The position numbers and the translations under genes are program-made. From positions 744,001 to 808,000 of the forward strand of contig NZ_JADQTN010000002.1 in assembly GCF_017812015.1 (NCBI RefSeq): a stretch of 64,000 bases of DNA, in the 5' to 3' direction. This document shows positions 53,626 to 62,793 of the stretch, in pieces. Source of the stretch: Pontixanthobacter sp. CEM42. GTDB taxonomy: Bacteria; Pseudomonadota; Alphaproteobacteria; Sphingomonadales; Sphingomonadaceae. The notes under the pieces are model-generated. The model was not told the origin of the DNA. It did no database searches and saw nothing but the letters and a program-made list of their open reading frames with translations. Numbering within the stretch: the stretch's first letter is position 1; each line of letters begins with the position of its first letter.

Positions 53626-54384
53626 TCACCTCGCCAGCCAACCGCCATCAACAGCCAGAACATGTCCTTGGACATATTTTGCTGCGCCCGAGGCAAGGAA
53701 TACTGCCGCTCCGCCAATATCGCCCGGCTCGCCCCAGCGGCCCGCTGGTATGCGTTCCAATATCTGCCGGTTGCGATCTTCGTCGGCTTGAAGCGCAGCT
53801 GTATTGTTCGTTGCAATGTAGCCAGGAGCAATCGCGTTCACATTGATGCCTTTTGCTGCCCACTCATTGGCGAGAAGCTTGGTCAGCCCGCCGACACCGC
53901 TCTTGGATGCGGTGTAGCTGGCAACGCGGATACCGCCTTGGAAGGTCAGCATGGAGGCGATATTGATGATGCTGCCACCACCGTTATCGGCCATTTGCTG
54001 GCCCGCCGATTGGCACAGGAAGAACAGAACCTTGAGATTGGTGTCCATCACCGCGTCCCAATCGTCCTCGGTGAAATCGAGTGCATCGTTACGGCGGATG
54101 ATTCCCGCATTATTGACCAGAACATCGAGCCGCCCAAACGCTTCGACTGTTTCGGAGACAATCCGCTCGCATGGCTCCGTGGTGGATAAATCCGCCATTA
54201 CAACATGCGCACGTACGCCTTCGGCCTCGACCAGTTGGCGTGTCTCGTCGGGATCACTGCGAGCGGTCAAGACGATGTCGGCACCGGCCTTCGCGAGCGC
54301 GACAGCGATCCCCTGGCCGATCCCGGTATTGGCACCAGTAACCAGCGCAACTTTGCCAGAAAGATCGAAGTAATTGTTGGCCAT
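53626..54384 (-). CDS. kduD: KduD-like SDR, 2-dehydro-3-deoxy-D-gluconate 5-dehydrogenase
   Basis: 252 residues with TGANTGIGQGI, NNAGIIRR, the Ser of NIASMLTFQGG and catalytic YTASKSGVGGL, and a C-terminal AVDGGWLAR. The NNAGIIRR and MLTFQGG blocks are those of the KduD/DhuD group that reduces 2,5-diketo-3-deoxygluconate to 2-keto-3-deoxygluconate in unsaturated uronate catabolism. Next to an RpiB-family isomerase, which supplies its substrate in the known DhuI/DhuD pair. Confidence 0.87.
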   Translation of the reverse strand: MANNYFDLSGKVALVTGANTGIGQGIAVALAKAGADIVLTARSDPDETRQLVEAEGVRAHVVMADLSTTEPCERIVSETVEAFGRLDVLVNNAGIIRRNDALDFTEDDWDAVMDTNLKVLFFLCQSAGQQMADNGGGSIINIASMLTFQGGIRVASYTASKSGVGGLTKLLANEWAAKGINVNAIAPGYIATNNTAALQADEDRNRQILERIPAGRWGEPGDIGGAAVFLASGAAKYVQGHVLAVDGGWLAR

Positions 54385-54418
54385 GATATCCCCTTGATCC
54401 GGTCAGTATCAGTTGGCC

Positions 54419-55051
54419 CTAAAGGCCGCGCAGGTAGCTGCTGATCTCATCGCTTTGCGAGTTGAGGTAGAAGTATTCTTCGAATTTCTCGCCCGCGATG
54501 GCGGCTTTCAAAAGGTCCTGATCAACATTCTTCAGAACGGTCATCATATCCTGACAAGTCACATCTTTGAGCTGTGCCAGTATGCCGCGGTTTTTGGCCA
54601 TGATCTCGGCGCGTTCGGTCGGATAACCGAGGCCGCCTTCCTCTTCGAACAGCTTGCGATAGCAATCTTGCAGGTTCAATTCAGCCGCCCAGCCGAAGCC
54701 TTTGGCATAGGGCATCGAAATGGCGTTGCCGTCATTGATCCGGTTGAACAAGAATGCATCCGTAGGATCGATCACCAGTCCGCAAAATACGCCGGGCATT
54801 GAGTTACATGCGAGCATCGACCCCATACCGGTTCCGCAGCCAGTCACGACAAAATCGACTGCTTTGGAATTCAGCAAGATACCCGAGAGCAAGCCGTTCA
54901 TAACATATGTCAGCTGAGCATCATCTTCGGTCGTATACATGCCGTAGTTGAAGACTTCATGGCCGAAAGGCTCAGCAACCGAAGTCAACGCCTCGTGAAT
55001 GATGCCATTCTTCGCCGCTTGGCTATTCTCGCTGATCAGTGCAATTTTCAT
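54419..55051 (-). CDS. RpiB/LacAB-family sugar isomerase, DhuI-like
   Basis: 210 residues. The N-terminal half is the RpiB fold (MKIALISENSQAAKN, VTGCGTGMGSMLACN), and the C-terminal half is longer than in RpiB. The DhuI isomerases of unsaturated uronate metabolism (4-deoxy-L-threo-5-hexosulose uronate to 2,5-diketo-3-deoxygluconate) have this layout, replacing KduI. It heads a two-gene unit with the kduD-like gene, and a LacI-type operator lies 51 bases upstream. Confidence 0.85.
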   Translation of the reverse strand: MKIALISENSQAAKNGIIHEALTSVAEPFGHEVFNYGMYTTEDDAQLTYVMNGLLSGILLNSKAVDFVVTGCGTGMGSMLACNSMPGVFCGLVIDPTDAFLFNRINDGNAISMPYAKGFGWAAELNLQDCYRKLFEEEGGLGYPTERAEIMAKNRGILAQLKDVTCQDMMTVLKNVDQDLLKAAIAGEKFEEYFYLNSQSDEISSYLRGL

Positions 55052-55101
55052 AATCTCTAGCTCTCTATCTGTTTGGCAAGTCCACTTGCCTTGCGGATTT
55101 C

Positions 55102-55115
55102 GGTAACCGGTGTCA
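55102..55115. promoter_or_regulatory. LacI-type operator before the isomerase-kduD unit
   Basis: GGTAACCGGTGTCA is the exact reverse complement of TGACACCGGTTACC at 62692-62705. Its ACCGGT centre is typical of LacI-family sites. It lies 51 bases before the isomerase start. Confidence 0.75.
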
Positions 55116-55156
55116 TTTTGTGATGCAAGCAGTTAATTGGTAGGACAATATCCTCG

Positions 55157-56176
55157 CTAACTGCGGGGCGGAGCAACGACCGAACCACGTTCAATAAATG
55201 TAGAGGCCAGCCCTACGCCCAAATTCGGATCGACGTCCTCGCCGCCGATAATTTTGGTCGCGGCGGCCTTTGCCATTTCCACAATCGGCCAGCGAACGGT
55301 CGTCAGCGATGGCCAGATATGGCTGGAAAGCGGCGTGTCATCGAAGCCGACAATGGAAAGGCCGCGTGGGATCTCGATGCCTCTGCGCCGTGCTGCAATC
55401 ACAGCACCGATTGCCATTTCATCATTTGAGGCAAAAATCGCAGTCGGGCGATCTTTGCCGTCAATCAAGGAAAGCCCTGCCTCCACACCGGATTCAAATG
55501 TGTAGCGACCCTTGGCGATCATCCAGTCATGGATGGGCAGCCCAGCCTCGGTCATTGCTTGCTCGTAACCCGCGCGGCGTTCTGCGGGCGAAAGCGATTC
55601 CGGCCCTTCGATAAAGCCGATCTTTTCGTGCCCTACGGCGATCAAATGCCTGACGGCCTCGTAAACGGCTTCCCGGTCGTTTGACATCACGATATGCTGG
55701 GGATCGTCGAGCTCGCCAGAAACCATCCGGACATATCTCGTGCCCAAGCTATCGCACAATTCCGCGAGTTCATCGTTCTCGGAAATCGGCGGCAGGAAGA
55801 CTACTCCATAGGGACGCTGCCGCTCCAAGAACCCGCGAATATCCTCGACAATGCTCGGCGAACTGCCATCGACAGGTTCGACCATCAGCCCAAATTCCGT
55901 GCCAGCGATACCTTCCAGAATGCCCTGCTGCACATTGACCAGGAATTGTGCGTTGGGGTTGTCGTGAATGGCGGCAATGATGAAGTTGCGACGTAATGCC
56001 AGTGCTCTCGCCTGCGGATTGGGTACATAGCCGATATCGGCGATAACTTTCTCGACCTGAATCCGAGTCTTCTCGCTGAGCAATGGCGATTTGTTGATGA
56101 CCCGGCTGACTGTCTTCTTGGAGACTTTGGCAATCCGGGCCACATCATTGATGGTCGGTTTCCCGCTCGCCTTCAT
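55157..56176 (-). CDS. LacI-family transcriptional regulator of the uronate locus
   Basis: 339 residues. HTH at the N-terminus (TINDVARIAKVSKKTVSRVINKSPLLS) with the hinge region, then a periplasmic-binding-type effector domain (AIHDNPNAQFL, ATAIFASNDEMAIG-like block here TAIFASNDEMAIGA). It probably represses the surrounding genes and is released by a uronate-derived metabolite. The three operator-like sites of this window are near its neighbours. Confidence 0.93.
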   Translation of the reverse strand: MKASGKPTINDVARIAKVSKKTVSRVINKSPLLSEKTRIQVEKVIADIGYVPNPQARALALRRNFIIAAIHDNPNAQFLVNVQQGILEGIAGTEFGLMVEPVDGSSPSIVEDIRGFLERQRPYGVVFLPPISENDELAELCDSLGTRYVRMVSGELDDPQHIVMSNDREAVYEAVRHLIAVGHEKIGFIEGPESLSPAERRAGYEQAMTEAGLPIHDWMIAKGRYTFESGVEAGLSLIDGKDRPTAIFASNDEMAIGAVIAARRRGIEIPRGLSIVGFDDTPLSSHIWPSLTTVRWPIVEMAKAAATKIIGGEDVDPNLGVGLASTFIERGSVVAPPRS

Positions 56177-56241
56177 AAATTCCCCACATAATCCCGTTCA
56201 GTCGCTGTGAACCATACGGCAAAGGCGCGAGAATTGAAGGG

Positions 56242-57519
56242 TCAGAATGCGCTTGGCAACCACATCGACAATGTTGGCACAAATGTGATGAGCACCAGCG
56301 CGGCTATCAGGGTCAGGTAGAACGGCCAAATTGTGCGGACCATTTCAGGTACGGGCATCTTTCCAACAGCCGATCCGACGAACAACACAGAGCCGACCGG
56401 CGGTGTCACCAAGCCGATGCCGAGATTGATCATCAGAATGATTCCAAAATGCACCGGATCCACGCCGGTCGCCATTGCCACAGGCAAGAAGATCGGTGTG
56501 GTAATCACAATCAGCGGGGCCATGTCCATAAATGTGCCAAGTACCAGCAGCATTACGTTGATGATGAGCAGCGTCATGATGGGATTGTCCGTCATCAATC
56601 CGATCAACCCGCCGAGCTGCTGAGGCACTTCGAGTAAAGCCAGCGCAAAGCCGAATGCGGTCGCTGCGGCGATGATAAACAGCACCATCGACGCTGTACG
56701 CACTGACTTAGCGGCAGCTTCGGTGAAGCCTTTCCAACCAAGACTACGATAAACAAACGTGCCGACGAGCGCGGTATAAATCACCGCAATCGCGGACGAC
56801 TCAGTCGGAGTGAAGAATCCGCTCAGGATGCCGCCCATAATAATCACACCGGTCATCAGGCCAGGAATCGCGTAGACGAGTGCGCGGAGGAATTGCCGCC
56901 AGCCGGGAAACGACCCCTTGGGCAATCCCCGCCGTTTCGCGACAATCCAAGCAGTCAGCGCCAACATAGCCCCGGTTAGAATGCCCGGAATGATACCGGC
57001 AAGGAACAAGTCGCCGATCGAGACACCAATACCCGAAGCTGCGGCATAGATAATCATATTGTGTGATGGCGGGATCAAAAGCCCGACAATCGCAGCGGTT
57101 ACCGTGACGTTGACCGAGTAATCCTTGGGGTAACCTTTCTCTTCCATCAGCGGGACCATGCTTGATCCAATGGCCGAGGCACTTGCGATAGCGGAACCGG
57201 ACACCGCGCCGAACATCATCGACGCGCCGACATTGACTACTCCCAGCCCGCCTTGCATCCGCCCGAAGGCAGCGTCAGCAACGCGAACCAATCGCTCGGC
57301 TATTCCGGAGCGGTACATGAGATCACCGGCGAAGATAAAGAACGGGATCGCCATGAGGGTGAACACGCTGATGCCCGCCGCCATGCGTTGGACAGCGACT
57401 ACCAACGGAATATCGATGACTGCAAAAGTCGCCAACGCCGCACCAAACAACGCAATCGCGACAGGAACACCGAGAGCGAGCAGAAGGAACAGGACTGCGA
57501 AAAGAACCAGAATTTCCAT
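56242..57519 (-). CDS. dctM: TRAP transporter large permease (DctM)
   Basis: 425 residues, about twelve helices, with the DctM pattern AAGISVFTLMAIPFFIFAGDLM, GSAIASASAIGSSMVPLM and the FMDMAPLIVITTPIFLPVA block. Forms the sodium-driven channel of a TRAP uptake system. Its start overlaps the dctQ stop. Confidence 0.96.
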   Translation of the reverse strand: MEILVLFAVLFLLLALGVPVAIALFGAALATFAVIDIPLVVAVQRMAAGISVFTLMAIPFFIFAGDLMYRSGIAERLVRVADAAFGRMQGGLGVVNVGASMMFGAVSGSAIASASAIGSSMVPLMEEKGYPKDYSVNVTVTAAIVGLLIPPSHNMIIYAAASGIGVSIGDLFLAGIIPGILTGAMLALTAWIVAKRRGLPKGSFPGWRQFLRALVYAIPGLMTGVIIMGGILSGFFTPTESSAIAVIYTALVGTFVYRSLGWKGFTEAAAKSVRTASMVLFIIAAATAFGFALALLEVPQQLGGLIGLMTDNPIMTLLIINVMLLVLGTFMDMAPLIVITTPIFLPVAMATGVDPVHFGIILMINLGIGLVTPPVGSVLFVGSAVGKMPVPEMVRTIWPFYLTLIAALVLITFVPTLSMWLPSAF

Positions 57520-57986
57520 CAGTCGGCCTGCACTTTCTCGCCGCGCAATTCGGTCAGGAAATTATTCACTGCAAAAAGGATGATGAGCAGACCGCAGAAT
57601 GGGATCGGAAGGTAGGCGATCCCGCGGCTTACGCCGAGCGATGGGATAACGAACTCCCACACCAGCCACACGAGCTGGGTTCCGTAAGCCAGCAAAACCA
57701 AGCCGAACAGAGCGACGACGATGTTGATCACCAATCTTACTCTCTGCGCTGCCGCATCAGATATCGAGTCTTCCAGCAGGCCGATGCGGATATGGAAGCC
57801 CTCACGGAAACCCGCCGCTGCGGCGAAAAAGACGTACCAGATCATTAGTACCATTGATCCCTGTTCGGACCATGAGGGGCTGGAATTGAGCACAAACCGG
57901 CCGAAAACTTGCCAGCCGATGATCGCTGTCATCAGGATCAATCCAGCAGCGCCGAATTTGACCAACCAATCGGAAAGCACTCGCAT
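57519..57986 (-). CDS. dctQ: TRAP transporter small permease (DctQ)
   Basis: 155 residues, four helices, with the WQVFGRFVLNSSPSWSEQ motif of DctQ. Overlaps dctP and dctM at one base each. Confidence 0.94.
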   Translation of the reverse strand: MRVLSDWLVKFGAAGLILMTAIIGWQVFGRFVLNSSPSWSEQGSMVLMIWYVFFAAAAGFREGFHIRIGLLEDSISDAAAQRVRLVINIVVALFGLVLLAYGTQLVWLVWEFVIPSLGVSRGIAYLPIPFCGLLIILFAVNNFLTELRGEKVQAD

Positions 57987-58990
57987 CAGCTTGTCCCCTT
58001 GCGCATGGCCAATATCCGGTCGACCAGATCCTGCTGCTCGGCCGTGTCGATAAAGTCAGCCCACATATCGGTCATCATTTCGGCAAATGGAGCGGGATCG
58101 ACTTCGTTCACTTCAACCCCGGCGTCTTCGATGACCTTCATGCTTTTCTCTACCTGTGCGTCCCATAGTGTGCGCAAATAGGGCACTGAGTCCTTGGCCG
58201 ATTGGCGGACGACCGCCTGATCTTCTGCGGACAATTTGTCCCAGCTAATCTTGGACATCACAAAGGCTTCAGGCGCGAGCAAATGCCGCGTCAGGCTATA
58301 ATAGCGTGCGACTTCGTAGTGCCGCCCGATATCGAAGGATGGCCAATTGTTTTCCGCGCCATCAATCACGCCTTGCGATAGCGATTGATAGACCTCGTCC
58401 AGAGGCATAGGGACAGCATCGGCGCCAAGCGCTTTCACCATCGCCACATACAGGTCAGAGCCCGGGACGCGTAACTTCAAGCCGCGCATATCCTCCGGCG
58501 ATGTGATCGGGCCGCGCGTGTTGTAAAAGGACCGTGCGCCAGAATCGTAGAAGCACAGGCCGATGAGCCCATGGCGTTCCAGCGTGGCGAGAATTTCATC
58601 ACCGATCTCGCTATCGAGTGAGGTTCGCATATGTTCTGTCGATTCAAACAGAAAAGGCAGCGATGGAACGCGCGTGGTCGGCTCTATGGAATTGAGTGGC
58701 GCAAGATTTACGCGATTGAAATCAAGCCCGCCGAACGTTGTGATCTCCAGCGTGTCGCGCTCATTACCCAGTTGTCCGCCCGAGTAAATCTTCAGGCCGA
58801 GCCGGCCGCCAGTGCGTTCTTCCAGCAGTTTGCCAAAACGTTCCACCGCCTGCACAGTTGGATAGTCTCGAACATGCGTATCCGCCGAGGTTAGCAAGTT
58901 GGAAAGGCGCGGTTTGCAGCCGCCGAGCGCGAGCATCCCGCCTGTCGCCGCAGCGCCAGCAATTAATTTCCTGCGTCCAATATTTATCAA
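57986..58990 (-). CDS. dctP: TRAP transporter substrate-binding protein (DctP)
   Basis: 334 residues. Export signal with RRKLIAGAAATGG and a lipobox-like LALGGC, then a DctP fold with GLKLRVPGSDLYVAMVKALGA and PMPLDEVYQSLSQGVIDGAENN, where the Arg binds the substrate carboxylate. The substrate is probably a uronate or oligouronide product, as inferred from the locus. Overlaps the hydratase gene by 4 bases. Confidence 0.95.
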   Translation of the reverse strand: MINIGRRKLIAGAAATGGMLALGGCKPRLSNLLTSADTHVRDYPTVQAVERFGKLLEERTGGRLGLKIYSGGQLGNERDTLEITTFGGLDFNRVNLAPLNSIEPTTRVPSLPFLFESTEHMRTSLDSEIGDEILATLERHGLIGLCFYDSGARSFYNTRGPITSPEDMRGLKLRVPGSDLYVAMVKALGADAVPMPLDEVYQSLSQGVIDGAENNWPSFDIGRHYEVARYYSLTRHLLAPEAFVMSKISWDKLSAEDQAVVRQSAKDSVPYLRTLWDAQVEKSMKVIEDAGVEVNEVDPAPFAEMMTDMWADFIDTAEQQDLVDRILAMRKGTS

Positions 58991-59769
58991 ACGATAGGCT
59001 CCGCTTTGGTCAATATCAGTTCTAGTGTGCCAAATTGGCCGAAATCTAATGTGGACCGTGCACCGATCTTCGCCTCATGAACACCCGTTATTGCGCCAGT
59101 GGATACGAAGGTGCCGGGCGACAGGTCGATATTGTGCGCCCGCGCGTGATCGAACATGAAGGCCAGAGCCTTGCCTGTATCCTCTCGAAAACTCTCAAGC
59201 ACGCGTGAGGCAATCATCTCGCCATCGATATGGGTTTCCACCACTGCCGCATTGGGTGCGATCGATTGCCAGCGTTTGATTTCGGGCCCGAGCAACATCC
59301 CATTGTTGTTGCCGAAATCACTTATGACAGCGATCGGGCCAACATCGTTGATTGCGGGGATCGGGCTACTGGCAATTTCGGCGCCGATATACATTCGGTC
59401 CTGACTGCGCGTTTCTCCAAGCTCCACAATAAACTCTGGTTCGATGGCTCCGAAGCCGCCTTCGAATATCGGCATTCTTGCGACTTCGCCATCGGATGGT
59501 CGCACGACCGACTCAGCAAAAATTGGGCCCGTCAGCCGCGTTGCATTGAAATGCTCGATAAAAGCGGTTGGGACCCCGCCTACTTTCCAGCCTGCAACCT
59601 TGTCAGCCCAAGCTCCCCGCGAGATGCGCTGCGTCTCATAAGCCTGTGCAAATGTTTCCGGCAGATCGCCCGGAAAGCCCGGCAGTGCGCTCGCTGCACG
59701 CCGGGCTCCGGTAAGTGTATCCGAGATCGCGCGGAGATTCTCATCCACTACAGTCAGTTTATCGCTCAT
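58987..59769 (-). CDS. 2-keto-4-pentenoate hydratase / FAH-family protein
   Basis: 260 residues of the 2-keto-4-pentenoate hydratase / 2-oxohept-3-ene-dioate hydratase family: AYETQRISRG, KVGG, IEPEFIVELGET (metal-binding acidic residues), and a TGVHEAKIG C-terminal block. In a uronate locus it may act on a deoxy-keto acid or aromatic side product; the exact substrate is unknown. Starts 27 bases after the TonB-dependent receptor. Confidence 0.87.
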   Translation of the reverse strand: MSDKLTVVDENLRAISDTLTGARRAASALPGFPGDLPETFAQAYETQRISRGAWADKVAGWKVGGVPTAFIEHFNATRLTGPIFAESVVRPSDGEVARMPIFEGGFGAIEPEFIVELGETRSQDRMYIGAEIASSPIPAINDVGPIAVISDFGNNNGMLLGPEIKRWQSIAPNAAVVETHIDGEMIASRVLESFREDTGKALAFMFDHARAHNIDLSPGTFVSTGAITGVHEAKIGARSTLDFGQFGTLELILTKAEPIV

Positions 59770-59795
59770 TATTCTCTACCGGCTGCTTTCTGCGC

Positions 59796-62645
59796 TCAGA
59801 ACTTGCCGCGAAGGCCGACGAAATAGCGCCGTCCAGAGTAATCTGCTTGGGCAAGACTGTCGCCGGTCGGACGGTAGAAGATGTTCGGCTCATCAAGAAT
59901 GTTCAGAGCTTGGAACCTGGCCTGCACGCCGTCAACAATATCGATATTGAGCGAGAAATCGAGGAAGCCTTGATCCTCGGTAAAACGGTTCGAACTGGTC
60001 CGGAATGGCTTGAAGTAGCTGGACCGCCATTTGTATGCCAGCCGCGTGCTGAACCAATCCGCTTCGTAAAACACAGTCGCGTTCGCGGTATGCTTCGAAT
60101 AGCCCGGAATGTTCGCAGGTTCCGTAAAATCTGACAGTGCATTGCCGCTGACGACAATCGGATCCTCGAACTCGAAATCGGAGTCCGCGAAGTTGTAGCT
60201 GAGCTGGAAGCCCAGTCCGAAGTCAAACTTGTGCTGCGCGTTGACTTCAAACCCGAGCAGCCGGCTTTTTTCGCCGGAGTTCACGGTACGACCAACGATG
60301 ACTTCGGTAGGCGCTCCGTCGACATTGAGCGTCAACGGCGTGACATCAGTCCGGAAACCTGTCTGCAATTGCTTAGCGTAGGCTGCGACGGCAAATGAGG
60401 TGGTCGGCGCTACATACCATTCGAATGAAACATCACCGTTCCAAGACGTAAGCGGTTCCAAGAACGGGTTGCCGCTGGCGCTAACGATCGATCCGAGATC
60501 ACCAAGGTCGGCGGTGTCGTCAAAATTCAACGCCGCCGACAAGTTCAACTGATCGGGCCGTGCAATGGCACGATACGCTGCCAAGCGGAGCAATTTGTCA
60601 TCGCCAAGCTCGAGAACCAAGTTCGCGCTCGGCAACCAGTTCCAGAACGAGTTGCGCTCCGCATTGATGATCGGCGCGCCGACTTCGGTAATTGTGATGG
60701 TATCGGGATCCGGCCCCGGGCTGGTCACAAGTGCCGAGCTAACGCCAATCGATGCCAGGTCCGTTTTGACGCCGCGAAAGCCAATATTGCCACGTGCTGG
60801 CACTCCGAACATCATTGAGTCGAAATTCGCCTGCACATACCCGGCATAGGTCTTCTCGGTAACATCAGTGTCCTGCGTAGACAGTGTTGAGACACCCGAA
60901 GCGGGCACGCCGGCATTGATATCGCCGGTGAGCGCCGTGAACAATGCCCGCGCATCCCAAGTGGCAAAGGTGAGACCTCGCGCATTCGTGTTCTCGTCAC
61001 CTCTAAACAGATCTTCGACAAGGAAGCCGTCGCGGCGGGCAGCGATTGCACCGTCGCTGGCATAATTGCCCGCGAGCAGCGGTAGCGTGGAATCGATACC
61101 GTCGTCTTGCACGCGTTGGCGATTTGCATAGCGGAATCCAGCTTGGAATGACTCAAAGAACCCATCGGTCTCGTAGGTTGCATCCAACCGCACCGCGAAA
61201 ATGCCATCATCGACATTTTCAAGGCGGCGACGCGCACGCGCACCGTTGTTGTAGAGATCATGGTTGTCGAGATCGAAAGCCAGACCGGTATTGTTCTCCA
61301 CCGCCGACACATCGGTCAGCGTCAAGTTCGGAATGTTGGTTCCACGGCGATCAATCTCGTACAATACTCGGCTGTTGGTTCGGATGCGCATATCCAGTTC
61401 GTCCTGACGGCGCTGGGTCTGGGAGTAAGAGAAATCCGCGACAAGATTCAGCGGACCGGAACTCCACGCGATATTGGAACCAAGGCCGATATATTCTTCG
61501 GTCCGTTGGCGCCATACCGACTGGTTCTCTAACCGGGTTTCGCCGCTCCAGGCAAGCAATGCACCTGTCGGTGAAATTTCAATCGGCGCAATATCGCGGC
61601 GGCCATCGGCAATGACCAGATTGCCGCGCTCCTCGATATCATCGCGGTATGAGTATTGCGCATCGAGAATGACTTCAAAATTGGATGACGGTTTCAGTTG
61701 GATCGTTGCCATCACTGCATCGCGGTCAGCCTCCGTTTGCATCGCGCGATAGATGTACTGATTGGACACAAAGTACGTATCGGAGGCACCGGTCGGATTG
61801 CCGGCAGCATCGGTATCAAAAGCGCAATTATTGCTTTGATCGATACCTTCGATCGTATTGCAGGGGCGGTAGGTGGAACTGCTGGTGAAGATATCTTCCG
61901 GCGCCGTGTCACGGCGGATTTGACCGCCAATGGCAATGCCTAATTCGCCGTCACCCAGTTGGAACTGATCGACGTAAGATGCGGTCACGCGGTAGTTAAG
62001 GGGATCGCCGTCGGTGACGCGATCTTCGTAGTCGCTGTAACCACCCAGCGCCTGAATTTGCAGTCTCCGCTTGCCATAATCGAGTGGCTTAAGCGTTTGT
62101 AGTTCAATGATGCCTGAGACGCCGCCTTCGATGAAGCTGGCCTGCTGCGATTTGTAGACGATCGCGCCATTGATAAGCTCGGACGGGAACTGACCGAAAT
62201 TGACATCGCGCCCGTCACTACCGGAAGAGATTTCGCGTCCGTTGAGATAAGACGATCCGAGAAATGCACCCAGACCGCGAACAGATAGTTCCGAAGCGCC
62301 ACCTTTGAACCGATCCGACGTCACGCCGACAACTCGCTCCAAAGTCTCGGCAACCGATAGATCGGGAAGGTCGCCAATATCATCGCCAACAATCGCATCG
62401 CCGATCACGCCAAGATTGCGCTTAGTTTCAAGCGAGTTTTCAATTGTTCTGCCGATCTGGCCGGTGACTACGATGTCCTCACCTTCCGCCAATTGATCAT
62501 CCGGCTCAACCTGGTCCTGTGCAAAAGTCGTATTTGGCAGTGCGATGGTTATGGCCGAAGCAAGCAGTGCGAGCCGGAAAGCCGTCTTGCCGGAGCACGA
62601 TCCTGGGTCGGATTTTTGCGGCAACGCACCCGTAGAATTTGTCAT
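59796..62645 (-). CDS. TonB-dependent receptor
   Basis: 949 residues: signal peptide to TTFAQD, a plug domain (DIVVTGQIGRTIENSLETK, SVAETLERVVGV, LSVRGLGAFLGSSYLNGRE) and a 22-strand barrel ending in YFVGLRGKF with terminal Phe. GGGAGAGAG precedes the ATG. Heads a - strand unit through the hydratase and TRAP genes, so it probably imports an oligosaccharide across the outer membrane. Two LacI-type operator-like sites lie 47-82 bases upstream. Confidence 0.95.
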   Translation of the reverse strand: MTNSTGALPQKSDPGSCSGKTAFRLALLASAITIALPNTTFAQDQVEPDDQLAEGEDIVVTGQIGRTIENSLETKRNLGVIGDAIVGDDIGDLPDLSVAETLERVVGVTSDRFKGGASELSVRGLGAFLGSSYLNGREISSGSDGRDVNFGQFPSELINGAIVYKSQQASFIEGGVSGIIELQTLKPLDYGKRRLQIQALGGYSDYEDRVTDGDPLNYRVTASYVDQFQLGDGELGIAIGGQIRRDTAPEDIFTSSSTYRPCNTIEGIDQSNNCAFDTDAAGNPTGASDTYFVSNQYIYRAMQTEADRDAVMATIQLKPSSNFEVILDAQYSYRDDIEERGNLVIADGRRDIAPIEISPTGALLAWSGETRLENQSVWRQRTEEYIGLGSNIAWSSGPLNLVADFSYSQTQRRQDELDMRIRTNSRVLYEIDRRGTNIPNLTLTDVSAVENNTGLAFDLDNHDLYNNGARARRRLENVDDGIFAVRLDATYETDGFFESFQAGFRYANRQRVQDDGIDSTLPLLAGNYASDGAIAARRDGFLVEDLFRGDENTNARGLTFATWDARALFTALTGDINAGVPASGVSTLSTQDTDVTEKTYAGYVQANFDSMMFGVPARGNIGFRGVKTDLASIGVSSALVTSPGPDPDTITITEVGAPIINAERNSFWNWLPSANLVLELGDDKLLRLAAYRAIARPDQLNLSAALNFDDTADLGDLGSIVSASGNPFLEPLTSWNGDVSFEWYVAPTTSFAVAAYAKQLQTGFRTDVTPLTLNVDGAPTEVIVGRTVNSGEKSRLLGFEVNAQHKFDFGLGFQLSYNFADSDFEFEDPIVVSGNALSDFTEPANIPGYSKHTANATVFYEADWFSTRLAYKWRSSYFKPFRTSSNRFTEDQGFLDFSLNIDIVDGVQARFQALNILDEPNIFYRPTGDSLAQADYSGRRYFVGLRGKF

Positions 62646-62691
62646 ATCTCTCTCCCATTACCGGTTCTTCTAGCGCTGTCAGTCGCCTAAT

Positions 62692-62705
62692 TGACACCGG
62701 TTACC
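62692..62705. promoter_or_regulatory. LacI-type operator-like site 1
   Basis: TGACACCGGTTACC, identical (reverse complement) to 55102-55115. Twenty-two bases (two helical turns) from site 2, in the divergent promoter region. Confidence 0.7.
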
Positions 62706-62713
62706 TAAATAAT

Positions 62714-62727
62714 TGACACCGGTGCCA
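62714..62727. promoter_or_regulatory. LacI-type operator-like site 2
   Basis: TGACACCGGTGCCA, a near-perfect palindrome with a single mismatch. It shares the AATTGACACCGGT direct repeat with site 1 and lies 67 bases before the beta-helix gene. Confidence 0.75.
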
Positions 62728-62793
62728 TTGGAGGTCAATACTCAAATTGAAAAAGATGATAAGTGTATCGGGAAGAGGATACGGGTTCGGATT

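Noticed and set aside
53312-53791. 159-residue + strand frame containing WDSNPRG
   Set aside because: That phrase is the usual translation of an antisense tRNA T arm; the frame runs over the tRNA remnant and the antisense of kduD.
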